The notes under the pieces were generated by a model. That model saw only the letters and a list, made by a program, of their open reading frames with translations, was not told the DNA's origin and ran no database searches. Position numbers and translations under genes: made by a program. A DNA stretch of 64,000 nucleotides from an uncultured Prevotella sp. (lineage in GTDB: Bacteria; Bacteroidota; Bacteroidia; Bacteroidales; Bacteroidaceae), in NCBI GenBank assembly GCA_934256705.1, contig CAKQPF010000010.1:18014-82013 (forward strand), written 5' to 3'. Below are positions 51,458-59,338 of this stretch, piece by piece (positions within the stretch are counted from its first letter, which is position 1; every line of letters starts with the position of its first letter).

Positions 51458-54400
51458 ATGTCAAAAACAATCTTATCGGGATTTATCATCTTCGTGTTTT
51501 TATGTCTGTCGCTTCCTGTTGCAGCGGCAACGGGTGAGTCATCAGACAGCAATAAGCCCATAATGCAGGACAGTGACCCCACAAAAGCGAATTATTTCAA
51601 CAACCGCCGTGCGCTGGTAGGTCCAGCTTGTATGGTGAATAGCATTTTTGATGGTGTGAAGGTGCTGGAGGGTGTGAAGGATCTTCAGAATATCTGTAAT
51701 GAGGATTTGGATGATTATGCGGTTATGCCTGTGGCAGTTGAGGCTGTGGTAGTAGGCAGTCCTATTATCAGTGTCAAGGATATTCGTTGCTATTATGCTG
51801 GTGGCACTGAGGCTGGATTCACTGTTTGTTCTTCAGAAGTTAGTGTCCTGAAACTTGATTTGGGTGAATTCTTTAAGATTCAGTTTTATAAAGATGGAAA
51901 AGAAGTAGGCAGTCCTCAGAAAATTTCGCAAGGCAAAAGCATCACAGGACTGAATCTATCCCTTGTTTCAATACCTACAGATAAGAATATTACCAATAAG
52001 TCATACGTAGCAACAGCTCCTGGCGATTTCGATGAGATTAAGCTTGTTCAATTTGGAGTTAAAGCTGAAGTCCTCAAAACGATAGGTATCAAGTATGCTT
52101 TCGTGGGTAGTGCTCGTGAATATACTATTACTAACAACAATGAAAATGGTATCTCGCAGTATGCAAAAGATAATAATCGTAAAGATATCACACTGAATGC
52201 TGACAAGAAACTTATAGATGCAGACCTTACCAACTCAGTTCCTGGCGCTGTTTCTCTGGTTCCAATAGCAGTAAGTGTTGAAGCCATTCCAACAGATGGA
52301 AAGGAAGTATTTCCTGCTGGTACAGAGATTGGTTTCAGATATAAGGTTGCAGATGCGCTAAATATTGGACTTGGTAAGAATACAAAGATTACCTTATATA
52401 GTAAGGAAAAAAAGAAGGTTTTTCTAACTGAAGAAAATATTAAAACAGAGGAATATACAGTGAGTGTTGATGTTCTTTCTATTGGTGTTGTTAAAGGACA
52501 GACAGAAGCTGAAGTGGTGATAAAGGCAACAAAGCCGTTCTCAAAAGCGGAGATATTCTTCGGTGGCTTAAATGTTAAGTTAGGTATAACAAATGTCAAC
52601 TACGCCTTCGTCCGCATGGCGCCAGACAAAGCATCGCATCATTGTCCTATCGAAGCCACGGCTGGCAGAGAGGTGTGCGGTTGCGAGAATGAATTTCAGT
52701 TGGAGCACAATCCCGCTGTGGATGTGACATGGAGCGTTGTGGAGCAACCGAATGGTTCTAACGTGATATTAGACCCAAAAAGCGGCAGAGTCACCGATGT
52801 ATATGTGCCAGGAAAATACACATTCAGGGCAACAGCAAGCGATGGCTGCTGGGAAGAAACCACCATCAACTATGCTCCTCATGTCAGTCCTGCAGAGCAA
52901 GGAGTCGCTCTGCTGGTAAACAATGAGGGCGCTGGAAAAACAAAATATGTGCTTAGCGGCAATGATGGTGGTGCATTGCTGAAAATTTTCGGCAGCACAG
53001 AAGAGAGTAACAAGATCCTTTCTTCTGACCTGAATTCCTGCGCTGCTGTGCAACCGGGAGTAACACTTGCAGGTCTTAAAGACATTGTAGGTATCAAGAC
53101 GGCAGACAATTCCCATATTGTCGGCAATGTCTTCGACTATAAGAAACATAAGATGAAGGCTGGCTTTGTGGTATCTTCAAAGGTTACAGGACTTAATCTC
53201 GACGTTCTGACATTCTTCACCATCGAGCTTCGCAAGAATGGAGTGAAGGTGATAAATGAACCTACCACTCATTGGGGCGCAATATCAGCAGGACTTATAG
53301 GCTCCGAAGCTCCGCACAAGATACGTCTGACCATAGATGTGCCGGACGGATGTGACTTTGACGAGATTGTGCTTCAGAATGCGGGAGTGCTCGGAGCTGA
53401 CCTTTCAAAGCTGAATATCTACTATGCTTACGTGAGCAATGCAGATCAGGAGAACTCTATAGACAATATTCTCTATGGCGGTGTGCCGGTCTCTTGGGAG
53501 AAAACTAATGCCACGATAGACTATTCAATCTCCCAACCGTTTTCCGTTGCCAACATCGGTAATGGCTACAATCAGTGGAGTAACCTGATAGACACCAGCT
53601 TTGACACTTCAATGACATTCCCTCTCGGAGTGGACCTTGGCGGTGCTGTACTTGCAGTAAACATCGGCAGGAAGGTAAATCCGGGACAGCCTATCGTCAT
53701 GGTGACAAGCAAACTCAAGTTGGGACTTGATGTGAAACTGGGCGATGGACTGAAACTTGCCACCTATCTTGATGGAAATCTACAGGAAGAACTGACAAAC
53801 TGGAACGTTCTCGGTGCTGATGTCATATCAGAAGGAGGCAGCAGTTACGCAATGCTCAAGCCTGAGAAACCATTTAATCAAGTACGCATCACGCAGGCAA
53901 ACGTGGCAAGTGCTTTGGGAAATATTCAGATACAGGGATTTGCTATCTGCTCAAGCGTCAATGAAGATGGCACTTTGCCAGACTGCAATGAGAAACTTCT
54001 GGTGCTCGATGAGGATTCCACTCTCAATGAGAAGCGAAACTTTGAGAAAGCAAGATTGGTGTTCCACCGCACATTCAACAAGGAAAAATGGAACTCATTG
54101 ATACTCCCTGTAAGTATGAATGCAAAGCAGTTGGCTGCTGCTTTCGGTGATGGAACGCTTATCTCAAAGTATGATAAGGTGGAAGGCAGATACATTCTCT
54201 TTGAACCTATCACATCAGAGACGAATGGAGTTGTCCTCGAAGCCAATGTTCCTTACATCATCTGTCCTAAAAAGGATCCTGAGATGGTGGAGAACAAGAC
54301 ATACAACACTGGAGATAATATCGTGAAGATTATCACTGGTCCGGTGTATTCGGTTACTGGAATCAATTACACTGACCAGACTGCCAAACTCATATATGAT

Positions 54401-54772
54401 GACAAGGCCAACTGCACAGTGATGACCCATTACGGCTCTTACGAGAGACCTACAGCGGTTCCTACTGGCTCCTATATGCTTAATGGTGGCGATTTGTATC
54501 ACACAGCCAGGGAGCATAATGTGAAAGCATACCGTTGCTGGCTTGAGGAAAACCCTTCAGCAGGGTCAAAGCCGGCAGGCTTCTCGCTGCAGATGGCATT
54601 CAGCAAGCCGTTTGATGAAGCCTCTACCGGCATACGTGTCATTGAGGAAAATGCACTGACTGGAGCGAAAGGCATCTACAGCATCAGTGGTATGCGCATG
54701 AATCAGCGCAATGGCGGTAGCCTGCCAAAGGGCATATATATCATAAACAACAAGAAAGTGATCGTAAAATAA
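51458..54772 (+). CDS. Large modular secreted protein with C-terminal sorting-type tail
   Basis: A 1104-residue protein. Signal peptide about 1-24. Four divergent copies of a beta-rich module of about 130-160 residues follow (about 60-215, 255-385, 515-660, 700-830). Each opens with a hydrophobic segment like KDI...AGFTV, has an xFFKIxLYKDGKEV-type core and ends with a IKYAFVGS / VNYAFVRM / IYYAYVSN strand. An Ig-like insert (about 395-475, VDVTWSVVEQPNGSNVI...YTFRATASDG) lies between modules 2 and 3. The C-terminal part (about 865-1104, WNSLILPVSMNAKQLAAAFG) ends GIYSISGMRM..LPKGIYIINNKKVIVK, the tail shared by many Prevotella exported proteins. The role is unknown; a surface adhesin or binding protein is likely. 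Confidence 0.8.
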   Translation: MSKTILSGFIIFVFLCLSLPVAAATGESSDSNKPIMQDSDPTKANYFNNRRALVGPACMVNSIFDGVKVLEGVKDLQNICNEDLDDYAVMPVAVEAVVVGSPIISVKDIRCYYAGGTEAGFTVCSSEVSVLKLDLGEFFKIQFYKDGKEVGSPQKISQGKSITGLNLSLVSIPTDKNITNKSYVATAPGDFDEIKLVQFGVKAEVLKTIGIKYAFVGSAREYTITNNNENGISQYAKDNNRKDITLNADKKLIDADLTNSVPGAVSLVPIAVSVEAIPTDGKEVFPAGTEIGFRYKVADALNIGLGKNTKITLYSKEKKKVFLTEENIKTEEYTVSVDVLSIGVVKGQTEAEVVIKATKPFSKAEIFFGGLNVKLGITNVNYAFVRMAPDKASHHCPIEATAGREVCGCENEFQLEHNPAVDVTWSVVEQPNGSNVILDPKSGRVTDVYVPGKYTFRATASDGCWEETTINYAPHVSPAEQGVALLVNNEGAGKTKYVLSGNDGGALLKIFGSTEESNKILSSDLNSCAAVQPGVTLAGLKDIVGIKTADNSHIVGNVFDYKKHKMKAGFVVSSKVTGLNLDVLTFFTIELRKNGVKVINEPTTHWGAISAGLIGSEAPHKIRLTIDVPDGCDFDEIVLQNAGVLGADLSKLNIYYAYVSNADQENSIDNILYGGVPVSWEKTNATIDYSISQPFSVANIGNGYNQWSNLIDTSFDTSMTFPLGVDLGGAVLAVNIGRKVNPGQPIVMVTSKLKLGLDVKLGDGLKLATYLDGNLQEELTNWNVLGADVISEGGSSYAMLKPEKPFNQVRITQANVASALGNIQIQGFAICSSVNEDGTLPDCNEKLLVLDEDSTLNEKRNFEKARLVFHRTFNKEKWNSLILPVSMNAKQLAAAFGDGTLISKYDKVEGRYILFEPITSETNGVVLEANVPYIICPKKDPEMVENKTYNTGDNIVKIITGPVYSVTGINYTDQTAKLIYDDKANCTVMTHYGSYERPTAVPTGSYMLNGGDLYHTAREHNVKAYRCWLEENPSAGSKPAGFSLQMAFSKPFDEASTGIRVIEENALTGAKGIYSISGMRMNQRNGGSLPKGIYIINNKKVIVK

Positions 54773-54798
54773 CTCAAAAAGACACACATATATACAAT

Positions 54799-55029
54799 AT
54801 GAACAACAATATGAGAAAGAAACAATATGTCACTCCGCTCATCGACGTTATTCATAATGAGTCAGAGGACATGATGGTGCAAGTCAGCCGTTGGTGTCCA
54901 ACAGGCGATAAACCTGGGTTCGGTGTTATAGAAGAGGATCCTAACAACCCTCTCCCAGGTGGTGATGATTCATGGGGTGCTAAGGAGAACGGTTTCTTCG
55001 ACTATGGCGACGACTTCTTCAGAGACTAA
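54799..55029 (+). CDS. Small conserved-type protein following a large surface protein
   Basis: A 76-residue protein, 26 bp after the surface-protein stop. It begins MNNNMRKKQYVTPLIDVIHNESEDMMVQVS: a basic start, then a YVTPxIxVIxxExExxMMxxS segment with no hydrophobic signal. A Gly/Asn/Pro/Asp-rich region follows (PTGDKPGFGVIEEDPNNPLPGGDDSW), and an acidic, aromatic end AKENGFFDYGDDFFRD. This type, a short leader-like N-terminus plus an acidic low-complexity tail, recurs in Prevotella next to secreted-protein genes as I recall it. I know no function. It could be a peptide precursor, a secretion helper or a signalling peptide. A strong hairpin terminator follows. Confidence 0.75.
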   Translation: MNNNMRKKQYVTPLIDVIHNESEDMMVQVSRWCPTGDKPGFGVIEEDPNNPLPGGDDSWGAKENGFFDYGDDFFRD

Positions 55030-55065
55030 GATTTTCATATAGACGAAAGTCATTTCCGCACAGAA

Positions 55066-55097
55066 AAGCCCAGGGCAAGGAGACTTGCTCTGGGCTT
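55066..55097 (+). terminator. Terminator of the surface-protein/small-protein unit
   Basis: 14-bp stem AAGCCCAGGGCAAG (55066-55079) with 55084-55097 (one G-T), loop GAGA, followed by GATTTAT. Confidence 0.75.
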
Positions 55098-55111
55098 GAT
55101 TTATCTGGAAA

Positions 55112-55230
55112 CCAACGGTGTAAGCCGTTGGTACAGTGGCGAACTGACGGTAAATGGGGGATGGGCTTCACTGGAATCCAGCGGTGAAAGCCGTGGGAAT
55201 AGCGGTGGAAGCCGTTGGAATAGCGGCGAA
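55112..55230 (+). repeat. Cluster of GGTNNAAGCC-class hairpin repeats
   Basis: The first copy (55112-55140) is CCAAC/GTTGG around GGTGTAAGCC with tail TACAGTGGC. A second (55178-55206) has GGTGAAAGCC with tail AATAGCGGT. A third overlaps it (GGTGGAAGCC then GTTGG, 55204-55226) with a further partial copy. They lie between two convergent transcription units. Confidence 0.75.
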
Positions 55231-55245
55231 AGGGTGGGGATGGGC

Positions 55246-56517
55246 TTAGTCGTAGAAGCCAGGCTGCTTGTATTCTATGCCCAGTTCGCTATCCACTGTG
55301 GCGATAACGCCTTGTATCTGTCCCATGGCAAACATGCGTCCGAGGAGCGTATAGCCTGCATTGTGTCCGTGGTTGCTCTCGTCGAACACGCCACCGGGCT
55401 GGTCTGTGAACGTCATTCCATGGTCCACACGCATCGGGAGCCGTCTGCCGGAATTGCATTTGCCTTCCTGTTCTGCCTTCTCGAAGATGCGGCACAACTC
55501 GATGAGGTGGCCTCTTCCGCCGAGATGTGATGCTTCGGTGAAGTTGCCGTCAGGGAAGATGTGGCATGAACGGAGGTGAACGAAGTGGGTGCGGTCAGCG
55601 AATTGCTTTGCCATAGCCACGCAGTCATTGTGCTCTCCCGCAGAGAAGGAGCCTGCGCAGAATGTAAGACCGTTGTGCTTGCTTGGCACAGCGTCGAGCA
55701 TCCACTGGATATCCTCAGCACTGCCTATGATGCGAGGGAGTCCGAAGACAGGATAAGGAGGGTCGTCAGGGTGTACGCACATGTTGATGTCATACTCTTC
55801 GCATATCGGCATGATGGCTTCGAGCCAGTATTTCATGTTCTGCTGCAGCTGATGCTTGTCTATTCCGTCGTAGAGCTTGAGGAGATCGCGGAATTTCTGC
55901 ACCGGTGCGGCGTCGCCTTCGCTGAAGTTTCCAGAGACGAAGCCCTGCGTCTTGATGATGATGTTCTCCACGAGGGCGTGGTCCTGCTCAGGAGTAGTGG
56001 ACTTCTTCATCTCGTCTGCTTCAGCCACGAGGTCGCGTCCCCACTTGTGTTTCTTTGAGAATTCAGCCCAATCCTCGCGTGCTCCCTCACGCTGGAGGAT
56101 ATATATGTCGAAATAAGCGAAGGTGCCCCAGTCCATATAGAGGTTTGTGGCGCCGTTGGGATTGTCGTGGGTGAGGTCGGTACGTGCCCAGTCGAGCACC
56201 GGCATGAAATTGTAGCAGATGCACTTGATGCCCTCTTCTCCGAGGTTTCTCAGGCTTTGCTTATATACTTCTATCTGATGGTCGCGGTCAGGACCGGCAT
56301 ATTTGATGGTCTCCACTACAGGAAGAGACTCCACCACGCTCCATTTCATGCCGTAAGACTCGATGTATTCCTTGAGTTCGTGTATCTTCTCGCGGGTCCA
56401 TACTTCTCCGAGCGGCACGTCATGCAGTGCTGTCACGATGCCTTCCACGCCTATCTGTTTCAGTTGGGCAAGGGTAATCTTATCCTTCTTGCCGAACCAT
56501 CTCCATGTTCTTTCCAT
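55246..56517 (-). CDS. uxuA: Mannonate dehydratase
   Basis: A 423-residue enzyme that dehydrates D-mannonate to 2-keto-3-deoxygluconate (KDG) in glucuronate breakdown. Landmarks are MERTWRWFGKKDKITL, GIVTALHDVPLGEVW, SVVESLPVVE (substrate-binding start), MCVHPDDPPYPVFGLPRI (metal ligands Cys and His), FCAGSFSAG, FVHLRSCH and MRVDHGMTF. It is longer than many UxuA proteins (about 390). It lies 60 bp after uxuB on the same strand, with a hairpin repeat between, and is the second gene of that operon. Confidence 0.95.
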   Translation of the reverse strand: MERTWRWFGKKDKITLAQLKQIGVEGIVTALHDVPLGEVWTREKIHELKEYIESYGMKWSVVESLPVVETIKYAGPDRDHQIEVYKQSLRNLGEEGIKCICYNFMPVLDWARTDLTHDNPNGATNLYMDWGTFAYFDIYILQREGAREDWAEFSKKHKWGRDLVAEADEMKKSTTPEQDHALVENIIIKTQGFVSGNFSEGDAAPVQKFRDLLKLYDGIDKHQLQQNMKYWLEAIMPICEEYDINMCVHPDDPPYPVFGLPRIIGSAEDIQWMLDAVPSKHNGLTFCAGSFSAGEHNDCVAMAKQFADRTHFVHLRSCHIFPDGNFTEASHLGGRGHLIELCRIFEKAEQEGKCNSGRRLPMRVDHGMTFTDQPGGVFDESNHGHNAGYTLLGRMFAMGQIQGVIATVDSELGIEYKQPGFYD

Positions 56518-56546
56518 TGTTTTTTCTTGTTATAGTTATGATATTA

Positions 56547-56575
56547 TCGGGCGGTGACGCGCCCGACACGGTGGC
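56547..56575 (+). repeat. Dispersed hairpin repeat, GGTRACGC-loop class
   Basis: Perfect stem TCGGGC/GCCCGA around GGTGACGC, tail CACGGTGGC. It ends 2 bp from the uxuB stop, inside the uxuBA operon. Confidence 0.85.
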
Positions 56576-56577
56576 TT

Positions 56578-58167
56578 TTATCTTGCGCTTACGTATTTAT
56601 GCAGCGTCTTTCTGACAGCGCCAGGACCGGCGAAGAGCTCCTTCACCATGCCTTCTATCAGGTTTCCGAAGCCGGCTTCGTAGAGGTCGAGACCGAAGAC
56701 GTCCTTGCGGGAGTAGAGATTCCTCAGGCATGAGAAGTCCTGGTCTGCCTTTCCCACTTCGAGAGGCGCAACGATGGCCTGCAGTTCGGCGAGCAGCGGG
56801 TCGGTGGAAGGCTCGAAAGGCTGGCATGAATCATCGAGTCCCTTGAGGTAACGGGCATATCCGGCGAGCACAAGAGGGATGAGGATGAGGTTGCTGGTGT
56901 CGAGACCGCGGGCAATATACTTCCTGATGGTCTCGCCGAAGCGGATAGGGAGCTTCTGGCTGGTGTCGGTAGCGATGCGCTGAGGGGCATCCGGCATGAA
57001 AGGATTAGGCAGTCGCTTGTTGATGACGGTGCCGATAAACTCGTAAGGATTGAGCACGCCAGGGTCTGTCACCACAGGCATAGCCTCGATATATCCTATC
57101 TTCTGGATGAAGGCGCGGAGGTCTTCGTCAGCCATTTCGGCGGAGATAAGCGTGTAGCCGAGCATACATCCATAGATGGACATGGCGGTATGGAGCGGAT
57201 TGAGGCAGGTGGTCACCTTCATGGTCTCCACCTCATCGACCGTCTTACGGGTGGTATAGAGGGCACCTCCCAGTTCGAGTGGCGGGCGACCGTTGGTGTA
57301 ATCGTCCTCACATACGAGGTACTGCACTTCCTCTGCATTGACGAAAGGAGCGGTAAAGGTATGCTTCTCGGTGATGATGGTGTTGTTGTCTTCAAACCCA
57401 TCCTCGGCAAGCATGGCCTGAACCTTCTCGTGTGGGCGAGGCGTAATCTTGTCGATCATTGACCAAGGGTAGGAAATCCTGCTGCCGTCATTGACGTAAT
57501 CGAGGAAACCAGCCTCCACAATGCCGTCCTTAGTCCACTGTTCAGCGTATGCCTTGACACCCTTCTTGACGTGGTCGCCATTGTGGGAGCAGTTGTCTGT
57601 GGATTGGAGGGTGAGTGGAAGTCTGCCGGCTTTGTATCTCTCATAGAGCAGGGCGGTGAGCTTTCCCATAGCAAAGACAGCGTCAAGACCACGCTTCAGA
57701 TCGGCTTCATTATATGAATAGCCTTTCTCCGTGATGGTGAAAGTGACCATCTGCAGGCTTGGAGCCTGGAATATCTCCACGAGTCGAGCCCAGTCATCGC
57801 CAAACTGCTTGTCAGCCTTGAGGCTTTCGGTGACGGAAGCGATTACTTTTTTCTCAATAGTTCCGTTAGACTGGAGGCTCACGAGGAGCGAGAGATTGTG
57901 GTAAGGGCGGTAAGCCTTGTCTATGATTTCATAGTCGAAGCTTTCAGCCACGATTACTCCGCGGTCGTATTTGCCGGTGTTGAGGGCATCATTGAGTATG
58001 GCTGCAGGGAAAGCGCGGAATATGTTTCCTGCTCCGAAGTGCACCCATGTAGGTTGGTCATGGGTCTTTTTAGCCACAGCATTGATGTCAAATCGCGGAA
58101 GCTCATAGCCTTTCGCTTCCCATTCAGCAGCGTTGAGGTTGCCTGAGATGATGTCGTTAAGTTTCAT
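56578..58167 (-). CDS. uxuB: Fructuronate reductase (mannitol dehydrogenase family)
   Basis: A 529-residue polyol/uronate dehydrogenase. The N-terminal Rossmann part contains WVHFGAGNIFRAFPAAIL, and the catalytic-side segment has NPLHTAMSIYGCMLG, the conserved NxLH..L of the mannitol dehydrogenase family; the C-terminal helical domain runs to about 529. UxuB reduces D-fructuronate to D-mannonate with NADH, the substrate for the next gene, uxuA. Tagaturonate reductase (UxaB) is the main alternative; coupling to uxuA favours UxuB. Transcribed from its own promoter (58249-58279). Confidence 0.93.
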   Translation of the reverse strand: MKLNDIISGNLNAAEWEAKGYELPRFDINAVAKKTHDQPTWVHFGAGNIFRAFPAAILNDALNTGKYDRGVIVAESFDYEIIDKAYRPYHNLSLLVSLQSNGTIEKKVIASVTESLKADKQFGDDWARLVEIFQAPSLQMVTFTITEKGYSYNEADLKRGLDAVFAMGKLTALLYERYKAGRLPLTLQSTDNCSHNGDHVKKGVKAYAEQWTKDGIVEAGFLDYVNDGSRISYPWSMIDKITPRPHEKVQAMLAEDGFEDNNTIITEKHTFTAPFVNAEEVQYLVCEDDYTNGRPPLELGGALYTTRKTVDEVETMKVTTCLNPLHTAMSIYGCMLGYTLISAEMADEDLRAFIQKIGYIEAMPVVTDPGVLNPYEFIGTVINKRLPNPFMPDAPQRIATDTSQKLPIRFGETIRKYIARGLDTSNLILIPLVLAGYARYLKGLDDSCQPFEPSTDPLLAELQAIVAPLEVGKADQDFSCLRNLYSRKDVFGLDLYEAGFGNLIEGMVKELFAGPGAVRKTLHKYVSAR

Positions 58168-58248
58168 AGATTATTGTTTTAATTGGATAGAATCGATTGT
58201 GTTGTCGGCTTGAGAATACATTGTCGGTGTAGTAACCAAAGCCAGGTG

Positions 58249-58279
58249 CAAAATTACTAATATTATCTGAAATGTCAAA
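58249..58279 (-). promoter_or_regulatory. uxuBA promoter
   Basis: Minus strand: TTTG (58276-58279), 19-bp spacer, TAATTTTG (58249-58256), leader about 75 nt. No operator or regulator gene is evident nearby. Confidence 0.82.
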
Positions 58280-58319
58280 GAAAGGACTTTTGAAATTGTA
58301 ACATATACTTTTCCCCTTG

Positions 58320-58625
58320 TAACATTTATATTGGTAGGTAATAGGGAATAGGTAATAGGAGATTACGTTTGTTAGGTAATGGGTAATAGGTAATAGGGAA
58401 TAGGAGATTACGTTTGTTCGCTTGAGTTAATCGCATTAGCGAGAAACCACAAGTAGCAACGGTAATCTCCTATTCCCTATTATCTGTAAAGCCCCACCCG
58501 CGTCAGCGCGATTTTTCACTTTTCACTCTTCACTTTTCACTTTTCACTAAATAAGAAAAAGTAACTTCCCATTCTTCATTCTTCACTCTTCATTCTTCAT
58601 TTAAAGAATTCTTCATTCTTCATTT
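58320..58625. repeat. Composite intergenic repeat island reaching into the GNAT stop
   Basis: AATAGGGAATAGGTAATAGG units (58336-58365 and 58380-58410) face GTAATCTCCTATTCCCTATT (58461-58480). Then, in reverse, CCGCGTCAGCGCGATTTTTC (58498-58517), heptads TTTTCAC/TCTTCAC (to 58547), AATAAGAAAAAGTAAC (58548-58563), and ATTCTTCATTCTTCACTC units to 58625. The last unit overlaps the GNAT stop (58613-58615). Confidence 0.8.
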
Positions 58626-59188
58626 AAAAGGCCCGCATACATCTTCAGAAAGTCGAGTCCAAAGACGAACATGGTGTCAGTGCCATCGAAGCCGAGCGAC
58701 TTATATAGCCTTACCGCGCCGGTGTTGGCAGGATCCACGAGCAGTGCAGGCTTGAGTCCCTTCTCTCTGCCTTTCTTCACGGCATCCAGCAGGAACGCGC
58801 TGCCATATCCCTTGCCGCGATGTTCCGGCATGATAGCGAGGCTGTCGAGGTAATATTCGCCCTCGGAAGTCTCGTCAGGCTGTGCCAGAAGTCCGCTGAC
58901 ATCATCCATTATCGGCTTGCCGTCGCTGCAGATGAATGAGAAAGTCTTGAGTCGGCGCTCATGATAGTCCTTGCCATCGTAAGCCACGATGGCACCTATG
59001 CCGTCAGCCACCACCGCTCTCGACCAGTGGTAGAGCGTGCCTTCATCCATTACGAGTTCGGTAACGTGGCGCAGGAGCTCAGCCCCCTCTTCTCCTTCCA
59101 TATCCATGTGGAGAGCCATAATCACTACTTTAGCGACAAATTCTGCGTCTGCGCTTGTCGCTGGGCGCAAGGTTAGTTCAGAATTCAT
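58613..59188 (-). CDS. GNAT-family N-acetyltransferase
   Basis: A 191-residue acetyltransferase. The acetyl-CoA motif A is LDSLAIMPEHRGKGYGSAFL (about 116-135; HRGKGYG) and motif B is NTGAVRLYKSLGF (about 160-172). The substrate is unknown; the family acetylates amino groups of small molecules or proteins. The last four or five codons (ending LLNEE) and the stop lie in the TTAAATGAAGAATGAAG end of the neighbouring repeat island, so the native C-terminus may have been replaced. The region just before the ATG is an AT-rich array of AATTCATA units (about 59182-59212). Confidence 0.87.
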   Translation of the reverse strand: MNSELTLRPATSADAEFVAKVVIMALHMDMEGEEGAELLRHVTELVMDEGTLYHWSRAVVADGIGAIVAYDGKDYHERRLKTFSFICSDGKPIMDDVSGLLAQPDETSEGEYYLDSLAIMPEHRGKGYGSAFLLDAVKKGREKGLKPALLVDPANTGAVRLYKSLGFDGTDTMFVFGLDFLKMYAGLLNEE

Positions 59189-59213
59189 AATTTATAATTC
59201 ATAATTCATAATT

Positions 59214-59320
59214 TACTGAGTCCACTTGAAAAAGTCCCGAATCATATTTTTTATCATTGTAACTTATTGACAATCAATGGCACGTTTTTGTAAAAATGAC
59301 TTTTTTAAGTGGACTCAGTA
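59214..59320. mobile_element. MITE-like element with 22-bp terminal inverted repeats
   Basis: ACTGAGTCCACTTGAAAAAG (with TC after it; 59215-59236) is repeated inverted at 59298-59319, matching at 21 of 22 positions. Both ends abut TA, so a TA target duplication like that of IS630/Tc1-type elements is possible. The 61-bp centre has no gene. Located between the GNAT and GH31 genes. Confidence 0.72.
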
Positions 59321-59338
59321 CTTTATATTATGTAACAC

